Of a DNA stretch of 64,000 nt, positions 17,803-26,900 are shown piece after piece (the stretch's first letter is position 1; every line of letters starts with the position of its first letter). Source of the DNA: UBA10329 sp964500205 (lineage in GTDB: Bacteria > Bacteroidota > Bacteroidia > UBA10329); contig CAZCNS010000003.1 of assembly GCA_964500205.1 (NCBI GenBank), forward strand, positions 186,001 to 250,000. Direction: 5' to 3'. The position numbers and the translations under genes are program-made. The notes below the pieces were generated by a model. The model was given only the letters and a program-made list of their open reading frames with translations, searched no databases and was not told where the DNA came from.

Positions 17803-19122
17803 TCATAAGGGTTTTGCGAAGTTCAGGGTTTCCCTGTAAACCCGATGCCAACCCTTCCAAATGCCTTTGTCACCAATGCTCTCGTTGTGCCAAAGGGTCA
17901 TCAGATGGCCGCCTGTGGCTTTTACTTCGGTAACCAGTTTCGCCACCTCATCAATGGCCTCATCGGGCGAGAGGTTGAGGTAGCCGCGTAGGGTCACATC
18001 CATGCAGGCGAACGGATGCACGCGCAGGCCCGTGACCTTCTCGTTGGCGAGGTCATAGTAAAGAAAGCTGTCCGAGGTCCCGGCCCTGAATCCCGTCAGG
18101 TCGGGGTATCCCATCGAGAAATCATCAGTTATTCCAGCTTGAATTAATTCCATGTAAGTATTTGGAATCGAAATTTTTATGAAATGATGCCTACTGCTGG
18201 TGATGGTCGTATTGATCAGTGTTTCCAGTCTTCGTTTCTCTTTGATGATGCCCTGAGCAGACTGCCCATCGGCTACGCCCGGGTGTATGCCCATGTCAGC
18301 ATTGGCTGCCAATCGCTTTGCCAACACTCGCATGGCGGGATGGTCATGCGGCAGGTTGCGGTCATGGGGGCCACGGTCGGCCAGCAGCATGAAGAACAGA
18401 GGGCGAAGACCACATGAGGCATGCAAGCCTTCCATGGCCTCGTAAGTATCGTAAGGGTCGGGGGTGTTGCCCAGCAGCACGTTGAGCCGCTCTCCGATGC
18501 CCTGCCCACGAAGCAGTGACCGCATGGCCCCGCCCAAGTTCAGCAGCAGCCCTTTGTTGCGGTAGGCAAAAGCATTGTCGATGTCGATGGTCGGGGTGAA
18601 ACGATAGCCCCGTCTATTGAATTGCAACGCGGGATAGGCATCTTTCAGCGCATCTTGCAGCCACATCACCCAGCGGTCTATGACTGGAATTCGAAGAAAA
18701 CCCTCCCTGAATGCCAAACTCTGCCTGCCATCGTAGCGACCGTGGCTGTCTGATCTACATGGCAGGTGCTCCTCATAGCGTGTCAGCAGATAAAAGCTTG
18801 CGGCCAGCGGGTCGAAGGTGAAGAGCGCACCGTCACCATCGACAGCGAATGGCAGGCGCTCACCGCTCTTGCTCAAGTCCATTGGGACTATCATAGGCCG
18901 TACGCCTGATTCCGACAGGAGTCCATGTGCCCGCACAAAAGGTAGGTCTCCAAGGGGATTTGCACCGTATTGCAGCACGGGGACATCGCTGACCTCGGCC
19001 TTGGCTGCATCTGTTGTGAAGGTCACATCGAGACCCAGCCGCTCACCCAGCAGCAGGTCTGCCACGTAGCGCAGGCGGGGCGTCAGATGGTCGGCAAGCA
19101 CAAGGAGCCGCGAATTGCTCAT
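17803..19122 (-). CDS. Polysaccharide deacetylase-like protein (DUF7033-type N-terminus)
   Basis: A 439-residue cytoplasmic protein. The first 150 or so residues resemble the DUF7033 domain, and the rest is a divergent NodB-like polysaccharide deacetylase domain: T-P-T-I-D-I-D at the metal-site position, a late G-I-H-P-G motif and a C-terminal L-W-H-N-E segment. Such proteins are common in Bacteroidota and often lie near surface polysaccharide genes, but their substrates are undetermined. No signal peptide is seen. The upstream region (19123-19698) is filled by repeats. Confidence 0.75.
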   Translation of the reverse strand: MSNSRLLVLADHLTPRLRYVADLLLGERLGLDVTFTTDAAKAEVSDVPVLQYGANPLGDLPFVRAHGLLSESGVRPMIVPMDLSKSGERLPFAVDGDGALFTFDPLAASFYLLTRYEEHLPCRSDSHGRYDGRQSLAFREGFLRIPVIDRWVMWLQDALKDAYPALQFNRRGYRFTPTIDIDNAFAYRNKGLLLNLGGAMRSLLRGQGIGERLNVLLGNTPDPYDTYEAMEGLHASCGLRPLFFMLLADRGPHDRNLPHDHPAMRVLAKRLAANADMGIHPGVADGQSAQGIIKEKRRLETLINTTITSSRHHFIKISIPNTYMELIQAGITDDFSMGYPDLTGFRAGTSDSFLYYDLANEKVTGLRVHPFACMDVTLRGYLNLSPDEAIDEVAKLVTEVKATGGHLMTLWHNESIGDKGIWKGWHRVYRETLNFAKPL

Positions 19123-19189
19123 GGTTATCTGGTAAGGCGCACCGACAAAGCTAACGGACGCGTTGTCTTATTGCCGCTGCAAGGGTCGG

Positions 19190-19692
19190 TTTAACCACGA
19201 AGGCGCACGAAGGAAATGCACGAAGGCACGCGAAGGGATGTATTGTTTCACGCAGAGATAAGGAGAACGCAGAGCTGCCTGATGGCAGACTTGAGTTGGT
19301 TTCACGCAGAGTACGCTGAGGTTATCGCAAAGAGCGCAAAGTTGCCTGACGGCATTTTTCACGCACGGTAAAGGAGAACGCAGAGCTGCCTGATGGCAGA
19401 CTTGAGTTGGTTTCACGCAGAGTACGCTGAGGTTATCGCAAAGAGCGCAAAGTTACCTGACGGCATTTTCCACGCAGAGTAAAGGGGAACGCAGAGCTGC
19501 CTGTCGGCAGGTTGTTTTACGCAAAGACGCAAAGCAAAGGGTACTTGTTGTTGTTAAGCAAAGCGAAATCCCGCGACTGCGGGAAACACCTGAGACTGCT
19601 TCATTCCTCGCAGTGACGCGACCAGCCAGCCCCTCGTCCCCCGTCCCTCGTCCCTTCGTTGAGCGGAGCGAAATCCCGCCCAAGCGGAACAT
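19190..19692 (+). repeat. Composite hairpin-rich intergenic repeat, left of radC
   Basis: This 576-base gap (19123-19698) carries no credible gene. From 19190 it runs through modules containing accacgaagg, ttcacgcagag, tcgcaaagagcgcaaag, aacgcagagctgcc and gcgaaatcccgc. Short hairpins punctuate the modules: CTGCC/GGCAG with loop TGAT (19275-19288), TGCC/GGCA with loop TGAC (19343-19354), CTGCC/GGCAG with loop TGTC (19497-19510), CCCGC/GCGGG with loop GACT (19570-19583) and CCGC/GCGG with loop CCAA (19676-19687). A second, similarly ordered block lies on the other side of radC. Related 'accacgaag' intergenic sequences occur in many bacteria. Confidence 0.8.
19260..19510 (+). repeat. Tandem repeat of 111-base units (about 2.3 copies)
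   Basis: Units start at 19260, 19371 and 19482, spaced exactly 111 bases, each beginning a(a)gg(a/g)gaacgcagagctg. The first two are nearly identical; the third is cut short after its first hairpin. Because 111 is divisible by three, the reverse strand shows a spurious open frame with a repeated peptide. It lies inside the left composite repeat. Confidence 0.85.
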
Positions 19693-19698
19693 TTTCCC

Positions 19699-20397
19699 TC
19701 AAAGCTGTTTCTCATCCGCGAAGCTGTAGTAGGTGTCGTGGCCTACGATGATGTGATCGAGCACGGGGATGTCGAGGCTCCGGCCGGCTGACACCAGTTT
19801 GCGTGTGAGCTGGATGTCCTCATCGCTGGGCCTCACGTTTCCAGAAGGGTGGTTGTGACAGAGGATGATGCCGCAGGCCAGTTGCTGCACTGCTGGACGG
19901 AAGATCATCTTGGGGTCTGCCACGGTGCCAGTGACCCCGCCTTTGCTGACGTTCTCCAGCCCGATGACGCGGTTGGCACGGTCGGTCATCAGGATCCAGA
20001 ACTCCTCGTGGGGCAGGTCGCTCACATGAGGAAAGAGGTATTCGAACGCCTGACCGCTGCTGGCGATCTTGGGCCTGCGCACGCGGTCGGTGTCCTTGCG
20101 CCTGCGGCCCAGTTCCATCGCAGCGATGATGCTGATGGCCTTGGCCTCACCAATGCCCTTGAAACGGGTGAGGTCGCGGACATCGAGCCTGCCGAGGGCG
20201 GCAAGGTCGTTGTCGAGGGTCTTGAGGATGCGCTTGGAAAGGTCAACGGCCGTCTCATCGCTGTTTCCCGAACCGATCAGGATGGCGATGAGTTCTGCAT
20301 CGCTCAGCACGGAGCGGCCTTTGTTCAACAGCTTCTCCCGTGGACGATCATCCTCGGCCCATGAGCGGATGCCTTTCAATGCCTTGTACTCTTCCAT
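19699..20397 (-). CDS. radC: RadC-family JAB-domain protein
   Basis: A 232-residue protein with an N-terminal helix-hairpin-helix (F-K-G-I-G-E-A-K-A, 79-87) and a C-terminal JAB/MPN metallo-domain. The JAMM zinc motif is intact: HNH at 181-183, Ser191 and Asp194. RadC was named for DNA repair, but that role has been questioned, and its biochemical function is unsettled. JAB proteins are deubiquitinase-like peptidases in other settings. The gene is bracketed by two similarly oriented copies of a composite repeat, which is unusual. Confidence 0.93.
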   Translation of the reverse strand: MEEYKALKGIRSWAEDDRPREKLLNKGRSVLSDAELIAILIGSGNSDETAVDLSKRILKTLDNDLAALGRLDVRDLTRFKGIGEAKAISIIAAMELGRRRKDTDRVRRPKIASSGQAFEYLFPHVSDLPHEEFWILMTDRANRVIGLENVSKGGVTGTVADPKMIFRPAVQQLACGIILCHNHPSGNVRPSDEDIQLTRKLVSAGRSLDIPVLDHIIVGHDTYYSFADEKQL

Positions 20398-20460
20398 TGT
20401 TGGCTTGCGGGTTTATCCTTGACCAAAACAAGTGAAAATCACGGAGAGTCAGGGGATGTT

Positions 20461-20790
20461 TTTTTCACGCGGAGGCGCTGCGCGGGTACTCTCAGTTTAA
20501 CCACGAAGGGGCATGAAGGAAATGCACGATGGCACACGAAGGGCCGCTTCTCGTAGTTTTCACGCAAAGCCCGCTGAGGTTCTCGCAAAGAGCGCAAAGC
20601 CCGCTGCGCGGGTTATTGTTTCACGCAGAGCAAAGGAGAACGCAGAGCTGCCTGTCGGCAGATTTGAGTTGATCTCACGCAAAGACGCCAAGGCGCAAAG
20701 CAAAGGACACTTGTTGTTGTTGAGCGCAGCGAAATCCCGCCTGAGCGGGAAGCGCAGCGAAATCCCGCGACTGCGGGATAGCCTTCTTGT
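20461..20790 (+). repeat. Composite hairpin-rich intergenic repeat, right of radC
   Basis: The 393-base gap 20398-20790 holds no gene. It repeats the modules of the left block in the same order and orientation: accacgaagg near 20500, tcgcaaagagcgcaaag, aacgcagagctgcc, acttgttgttgtt, gcgaaatcccgc. Hairpins include CCCGC/GCGGG with loop TGC (20600-20612), CTGCC/GGCAG with loop TGTC (20648-20661), CCCGC/GCGGG with loop CTGA (20736-20749) and CCCGC/GCGGG with loop GACT (20764-20777). The last may also act as a terminator for neighbouring transcripts. Confidence 0.8.
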
Positions 20791-21804
20791 TCAGTAGGTT
20801 TTCAGCGGTACGGTTATGGTCACGGGGACATCGGATGGGACGTGTTCTTTCACCAGATGATGGAACTGGCGAAGTCCTCTGCGGCTGATGGCCTTGGCCT
20901 TCTTGTCCTTTGAACGGAAGAAACTCTCCCAGTGGATGAGATAGACCTGCGATGGGTCGGTGAGGCGCAGGGCAGGGGCGGGGTAGCGGCCAGGGTCGAA
21001 ATCGCCTGCTGCACCGAGGAACACGGCATCCACCTGCTTGTCGGCAAGGAGCTCGGCAGGGAACAGCCCGAACGGGGCGGGGGCCATGGATGAAGAGAGG
21101 TAGAGCCGGAAATCGGGTTTGCCATCTTCCATGAAATCGACCAGAAAAGCGTGTGTGCGGCCCTGCAACCAGTCCCAGATGCGGGTAGGGTGGGCGGTGA
21201 GGTCGGTGGTGTAGTGGCCGCGCATCAGGTGCATTCCCATGACCTGCGGGGGGTGCAGCGAATGGATGGCCATGCAGCGCATGGAGCTGTCTGGAGCGTA
21301 GAGCCATTGCCCCATGCGAATGCTATCTGCCGCGAGGCTGTCCACCGCCACGATGGGCTGCGCTATGCCATAGGGGGCCAGCAGGTGCGTGCCTGTCCTG
21401 TTGACGCACATCAGCGCGTCATCGGGTATCCAGCGGCTGAGGTAGGGCAGGTCCAAGAGGTGGTCGTAGTGCGAGTGGCCAGAGATGACCATGCGGACGT
21501 TGGCAAACTCCTCGGGGCTGGTGAACCTGTTGATGTAGGCCGTGTCTGAAGATACCTGCCCGGCAAGGGAGCGCATGGGGCCGGGGTTGCTCACAAAGGG
21601 GTCTGTGAATAGCGTGCGCCCTTTGTGGTCTATGAGGAAGCAGCCGGTGCCGAGGTAGCGCACTTTCACCTCGGGGTGCGGCTGGTGGGTCACAGTTTCC
21701 ATGCCGTGCATGAACTGCCGATGGGCAGAGCAGGAGGGAAGCAGCCCAGCGAGCAGGGCAAGCATGACGGCCAGTATCGGGGTGTTTGCATGGATGGTGG
21801 ACAT
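20791..21804 (-). CDS. Metallo-beta-lactamase-fold lipoprotein
   Basis: A 337-residue exported hydrolase-like protein. ATG 21804 gives a lipoprotein signal ending L-L-P-S-C; the frame is open further upstream but adds no signal. The MBL zinc motif is visible as S-G-H-S-H-Y-D-H-L-L-D. The long insertions differ from the UlaG and RNase Z types, so the substrate cannot be named. It is followed by the right radC repeat and lies 109 bases downstream of the two-domain protein gene on the same strand. Confidence 0.8.
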   Translation of the reverse strand: MSTIHANTPILAVMLALLAGLLPSCSAHRQFMHGMETVTHQPHPEVKVRYLGTGCFLIDHKGRTLFTDPFVSNPGPMRSLAGQVSSDTAYINRFTSPEEFANVRMVISGHSHYDHLLDLPYLSRWIPDDALMCVNRTGTHLLAPYGIAQPIVAVDSLAADSIRMGQWLYAPDSSMRCMAIHSLHPPQVMGMHLMRGHYTTDLTAHPTRIWDWLQGRTHAFLVDFMEDGKPDFRLYLSSSMAPAPFGLFPAELLADKQVDAVFLGAAGDFDPGRYPAPALRLTDPSQVYLIHWESFFRSKDKKAKAISRRGLRQFHHLVKEHVPSDVPVTITVPLKTY

Positions 21805-21913
21805 GCGCTCGAAGATACCGCTCTGATATATGTGTTCGCTGATGGCACAGGCTGAAAAGTCAGGGGCCGCCCTTTGCAGAGACGGCCCCATCCACCAACA
21901 GCAATCCATACGG

Positions 21914-22921
21914 TTATGCTGGCATCAGAGAGAAATTCTCCCCATTAAAGTTCTGGCCGGGGCCGATGAGCAGGTTTCGGTTCTGGGTGAAGAAGCCCGC
22001 TGCGCTGGCCTCGATGACCACTTCCACCTGTTCTGTCAGTTCGGGTATCAATAGGGTGTAGCCGCCATTGGCATCGGTGGTGGTGCCGATGGACGGGCCG
22101 CTGGGGCCATCGGCCACCGTATAGGCCCTCACTTCAGCCCCACCGATAGGAGTGCCGTCTGCCATGGCGCTGACCAGTCCTGTGATGCGTGCGACTGTGG
22201 GGTCGGGGTTGTTGCCGCCATCACCGTTGCCGTTGTCACCATTGCTGCCCCCGCCTGTGCTCGGATAGAGCTGATACTGCTCCAAGCGGGCGGCATCAGC
22301 GGCCCAGACCACGCTGGCGCAGATGTTCACGGTGCGCATGTGGTCCCACACCACATTGAGCAACGACACGCGGTCGTGCCGGCTTACCTTGCGGCCCGCC
22401 TTAGCAGCCTCCTGCAGGCCGTTCTTGGTCTGCAGCTCGGAGGCCAGCGTCTCCAGCTGGTCAATGTCAGCCTGCGTGTAGCCCTTGGCCAGCAGGGCGG
22501 GTTTCAGGTCGGCACTGTCGGCCTTGGCATAGGCCAGCTCCAGCGCCTCCTGCAATTTGAGGGTGCTCTTGGCGGCACTGCTCCAATACTGCTGCCCGAA
22601 GCCACGCTGGCGTGACTGGTCGGTCGGGTAGGCCAGCTTGGCGTAGCTCCCGAGGGCCTGCAGGGCGGCATAGCCCTGCTGCATGACCGAGTTCACATCG
22701 CCCGTCAGGATCTTGATGTCCAGCGTCACGCTCTCGTCCTTGGGAAACTGGTCGGCAGCGGTGATGTCGTTCTGGAAGGCGGTGAGCCACGTGGCATCCA
22801 GCCACGGGAAGCGGGCCGTGAAACCGGCCAGCTCTGGGGTGAGGCGGTCGTGGAACACCTGTGCGCGCTCCAGCATCTCGTCATCGGGCATTTTGAACAC
22901 TCTTTCAATTTCCTGTGCCAT
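21914..22921 (-). CDS. Two-domain protein: helical N-terminal domain plus carboxypeptidase-regulatory-like beta domain
   Basis: A 335-residue protein without a signal peptide or membrane helix. Residues 1-225 are predicted mostly helical and rich in Ala, Leu and Gln. A Gly/Asn/Asp linker (about 227-247) follows, then a beta-sandwich of the CarboxypepD_reg type (about 250-335), with motifs like G-A-E-V and D-A-N-G-G-Y-T-L. Proteins with this layout recur in Bacteroidota but have no known role. The absence of an export signal with a normally extracytoplasmic beta domain is odd. A CACCTTTG box lies 30 bases upstream of the ATG. Confidence 0.7.
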   Translation of the reverse strand: MAQEIERVFKMPDDEMLERAQVFHDRLTPELAGFTARFPWLDATWLTAFQNDITAADQFPKDESVTLDIKILTGDVNSVMQQGYAALQALGSYAKLAYPTDQSRQRGFGQQYWSSAAKSTLKLQEALELAYAKADSADLKPALLAKGYTQADIDQLETLASELQTKNGLQEAAKAGRKVSRHDRVSLLNVVWDHMRTVNICASVVWAADAARLEQYQLYPSTGGGSNGDNGNGDGGNNPDPTVARITGLVSAMADGTPIGGAEVRAYTVADGPSGPSIGTTTDANGGYTLLIPELTEQVEVVIEASAAGFFTQNRNLLIGPGQNFNGENFSLMPA

Positions 22922-22951
22922 GGTTGTATGGTTTTAGTGGATTGGACGGTG

Positions 22952-22959
22952 CAAAGGTG
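22952..22959 (-). promoter_or_regulatory. -7-like box (CACCTTTG, reverse strand)
   Basis: Seven of eight positions match TAnnTTTG, 30 bases before the ATG at 22921. Confidence 0.35.
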
Positions 22960-23039
22960 CCGGGACGCTGAAGGCGGGTCAATACAGGCAGGCGCTTGCT
23001 AAGGACCGAACGGGCAGGTGGGCACTTGGCATGATCACG

Positions 23040-23067
23040 GGAACGACCGGCCCGGAACTTTCGTTCC
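23040..23067. repeat. Inverted repeat beside the minisatellite
   Basis: GGAACGA (23040-23046) pairs with TCGTTCC (23061-23067) around a 14-base GC-rich loop. It lies immediately before the 21-base array. No T-tract, so a terminator role is doubtful. Confidence 0.4.
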
Positions 23068-23071
23068 CTCC

Positions 23072-23281
23072 GAATGACCGCTACAGATTGCCGCATGATC
23101 GCTACAGACTGCCGCATGACCGCTACAGATTGCCTCATGATTGCTACAGATGGCCGAATGACGGATACAGATGGCCGCATGACCGTTCTAAGACCGCTTC
23201 CTCCCGCTACAGACCGCCTCTGGAACGTTACCTCTCTCTAAATGACCGTTACAGTTAGCCAAATGCCCGTTACAGCGCTCC
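23072..23281 (+). repeat. Minisatellite of ten 21-base units
   Basis: Consecutive 21-base units with core atgaccgctacag start at 23072, 23093, 23114, 23135, 23156, 23177, 23198, 23219, 23240 and 23261. Units 1-5 are close copies; units 6-8 are worn; units 9 and 10 keep the aatgaccgttacag core. Both strands give open frames with a seven-residue repeat, most likely a by-product of the 21-base period. The array fills most of the 470-base gap 22922-23391 between two divergent genes. There are no spacers, so it is not CRISPR. Confidence 0.85.
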
Positions 23282-23391
23282 TTCTATCTATACGGTCAAG
23301 AAACAGGGTCTGCCGATGTCCTGCTCACTCCATCGAAAGGAAATGTCAGTATCTTGTCGTGCAATTCATGTATCCCTCAATCTCCAAAGCC

Positions 23392-23655
23392 ATGAAAATG
23401 AACCGGTCGGGCTTCGTGAAAAAGGAAGAGATGGAACAAATAGGCCGTCTGCCCAACGGCAATGCCCATCCCGTGCGGAAAATGCTGCGCACCATGGAGG
23501 TGGGCCAAGTGTTCCGTGTGGACCGCTTGGACTGGAACTGGACCGCCAAGACCCCGCAGGTTATCGTCAACCAGATGCACCGCGAAGGTGATAAGCGCTT
23601 TGAGTGCTCGTTGGCGGCTGATGACAGCGGATGGTTCATCGAGCGCATCGAGTGA
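23392..23655 (+). CDS. Small basic protein of unknown function
   Basis: An 87-residue protein, rich in charged residues, ending in a D-D-S-G-W-F-I-E-R-I segment. It has no membrane helix and no family I can name; the motif R-V-D-R-L-D-W-N-W-T-A-K-T-P followed by that ending recalls small proteins of unknown function scattered in Bacteroidota accessory regions. ATGs at 23368, 23392 and 23398 are possible. A TATCTTG sequence about 40 bases upstream of 23392 is a poor -7 box. It lies between the minisatellite and the leucine-rich-repeat remnant. Confidence 0.55.
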   Translation: MKMNRSGFVKKEEMEQIGRLPNGNAHPVRKMLRTMEVGQVFRVDRLDWNWTAKTPQVIVNQMHREGDKRFECSLAADDSGWFIERIE

Positions 23656-23768
23656 GCCGCCTCACACCCCCATGAACTTCCGGGATATGCCGGGGCCTGC
23701 GGCTGTGGCCGCGGGGGGGGAAGGGTATGGTGGTTGCGCTATCTTGCGCGGTGATAAATGGCTTTAAG

Positions 23769-23915
23769 ATGACAGGATACGAGATAGCCGAGCAGCGGAT
23801 AGCGGAGGCGAAGGAGAGGAAGGAGAGCAAGTTGGATTTGAGAGGATTGGGTCTCACTTATCTGTTAGAACATATTGTGGAATTGACCCCGAAGATTATT
23901 GATACATATTGCTAA
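23769..23915 (+). pseudogene. Remnant of a leucine-rich-repeat protein gene
   Basis: The 48-residue frame begins with a helical A-E-Q-R-I-A-E-A-K segment followed by L-D-L-R-G-L-G-L-T, the usual entry into leucine-rich repeats of Bacteroidota LRR/STAND-type proteins. It continues about one repeat, then ends at a stop 24 bases before the KAP gene. The missing following repeats suggest a truncated gene, possibly cut when the KAP gene arrived. It could also be a real small protein. A run of eight G bases sits upstream at 23713-23720. Confidence 0.5.
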
Positions 23916-23939
23916 TGAGCTCCAGAAAAACCTACTACC

Positions 23940-26900
23940 ATGGCAACCCCAAGAACCAATATTGAATTCCTGTTTCAGGAGATCCGCGCTCGTCTCGAAA
24001 AAATCGGCCATCCGATTCTAAAGCATGACTGGGATATAAAGGAAAGAGAGCCGCACTTCCGACAGATTTCCTTTTATCCGAAGTCGGACATTGCTAAACT
24101 TCCTGATCTGAAGCAGATTCACTATGAAATGGTTTTTTGGGAAGGAGACTGGGTGATAGAGATTCACCCTGAGGGCAGTTTGAACTTCAAAAGAGTGGTT
24201 GAGCCAATTCTACTTGGCTTAGACTTGCCTGAAGCATATGAGCTTCATGAATGGCGATTTGGGGCGGAACCGCCTGAAAAATATGCCAATCAATTCCATA
24301 AGATCAGAAACAGACGAACCAGGTGGGTCAGCGATTCTACACCATTGCCAGAACTGGCATCTGAACTCACTGAACAGCTCATTCAAACCTATTCTGATTT
24401 TCAGAGAACCCTTGGTGACCGCATCAAAAGTTCGGTCACCACAAATCCTATCGCCCCGGACTCGAAAGAGAAGGATGCGAAGAGACTCTCGTTCACAATT
24501 CTGGAGATTGTAGTTGCCTTGGAAGAGGCCTTCTTGAAGGAGGGACATCCGCTGGCTCAGCACAAGTGGTTTAAGGACGGTGGAAACGAAGAATTCAAGC
24601 AGATCTCGTTTTTCCGAAGAGATGAGAGCAACACCATCCTGAACGGCATCCACTACGAGCTCATTCTGCGAGGTGGCTTCGCGTGGGTTGAGATACACCC
24701 AGAGTTCCCGGTAGAAATCAAGAAGGCTGCCGAGGCCGCCTTCAAAAGGATTGACCTTCCCGACCAATACGTGTTACAACCGTGGTTGTACAATGCTCCC
24801 GCACAATACAAGGGACAGTTTCATAAAATTGCTCCAAGGCAGGGTTTTCGAGTCAATGCCAAACAACCTTTCGAGAAGGTAGTCAGAGACCTGAGGAATC
24901 ATTTCGCGAAACTATGGGAAGCTTTTAACGGCCCTCTTGAAAGCAGAATACTGGAGGAACTTAGTAAGAAGGACGAAGGAGGAGCATCAATCTCTGCCGA
25001 TCCGAAAAAGCAAGACCACTTCTATACGCTTGATTCGGAGGTTCCGAATGAGAAGTTGGCCAGTTACACGAGGGTTGGTATTGCGTGTTATGTTGTTGCT
25101 GCTCAGGTGGGTAATCTGGTTCCGTTACAGAGGTTTTTTAATAAAGAACATCATGACCATTTGTATTGTATCAACCCTGAAAAAGAAAAACTAGAGGGGT
25201 GGGTTAAAGAGCGTCAGATGGGATTTGTCAGTCCACCTCATCTCAACACAGGTTCATTTTTCGCGCCCCTTCATAGGTATTTCAATGATGAATTGCACGA
25301 TCATCTATACACCCTGACCCATCCAGTGGAGGTGTTTGAGCGCATGGGCTACAGATATGAGGGTGTAGAATGCCTTGTACTCAGCGAGCCAACTGAGAAG
25401 AATTCCGTTCCTCTCGTACTTTATGTACGTGGTAAGTCTTTTTTTGAGAAGCACCTGCTGGTGTCCATGCATGCCCCCCTGGATAGAGAATTGAAGCCTG
25501 AGTTGACAGGTGAAACTGTCTCTTCAGGGAGGAACGAATCTGAGGAGGAGGAGGCAGAAAGTAAGGGTGTTAGCGAGAAGGGCAGAAAGATAGTGCCTCG
25601 CTCCCAAGGCACTTCGCCAGCAATGCGCGATGTCAATGTCCCCCCTGCCCTTGGCGTGGAAGGAATCGCTGAGGACATGGCTGCCTTACTGTCCAACAAT
25701 ATCACCTCTGAGAAAGGCAACATGGTCGGCATTTTCGGAGAATGGGGCCGGGGGAAGAGCTATCTTATCCGAGAAATCAAGAAACAGGACTCAATCAAAG
25801 CGAAATTCTTGGTGATAGAGTATCACGCTTGGAAGTATCAGGACACCCCTGCATCATGGGCATATCTATATGAGGAGTTCGCCAAAGAATACTTTGAAAA
25901 AGAATCGGATTCCAGATTCTACAAGAAGTGTTTTGAACTGTACCAAGCATTTCGCCTGAACATATCGGTGTATGGTTACTACCCCATTGTTTTAACTGTA
26001 CTGGGAACAGTGGTATTCTCAGTAGGTTCTTATCTACTAAAAGGACTTGAGCCTTTATTGGAAGTCCTATACTGGATTACGTTAGGGGGTTCAGCGACTG
26101 TCTTGGCAATCGTCTTTGCTGCCTATAGCCGGTATAAGAAAACCGCTTCTGACCTGTTTGGCAGATATTTCAAGCGGTCAAAGTTCAATGAACTAATGGG
26201 GGCTCAAGCAGAGATTCAGAAGGAGCTGTCCAATCTCCTAGAGCATTGGTTCCCTCTGCCATCAACTCAGAAAGAGAACGAAGTTCCGGACTACAGGAGG
26301 GTTCTCCTTGTGATTGAGGATATTGACCGATGTTCAGAAGATAAAATCATCGAAATAGTGGATTCGCTCAGAATAATGATGGACGACCCGGTCATTTCCA
26401 AACGTGTAGTGGTTCTGGCAGCCATTGATGAAAGAATTCTAAAGCGAGCAATAAATGCGAAATACCATTCCACTCTGAAGCAGGATCCCTGTCTGCTTGC
26501 CGAGGGACAAGACAAACGTGAATCAACACTAAAAGCCCTGTCAGAAGGCATCGTGCATGAATACATGGACAAGCTTTTCATTTCAGGAGTGAAACTCGGT
26601 TCGCTGGTAGAGGAGAATCGTTTGAATTACTTCGAAAAACTTGTGGAGAGTGCTACCGTTCTTGAAGCGCCAAGAACAGAAGAGGAAGACTCTACATCGA
26701 AGTCCGGGGCGTATGGAGAAATTGTGTTCAGAGAAGGGGAGTATGGAAATCGAGATGATGATGCGGCATCCGATGAATCTGAGAACGGAGAATCTATCGA
26801 GTCGGAAGAAACTGAGTATGAATTGAGAAGTGAGGAGGTGAGAATTCTCACACAGTGTGTGTCGAACTTTCATAAGGCTACACCAAGAAAGATCAGAATC

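Noticed and set aside
19168..19416. A reverse-strand open frame with a repeated peptide
   Set aside because: It is produced by the 111-base tandem repeat, whose period is divisible by three. Codon pattern and composition follow the repeat, not a protein.
22905..23258. Open frames on both strands with a seven-residue repeat
   Set aside because: Both follow from the 21-base period; no start signal or family supports translation.
23072..23281. A CRISPR-like array
   Set aside because: The 21-base units abut directly with no unique spacers, and no cas gene is present.
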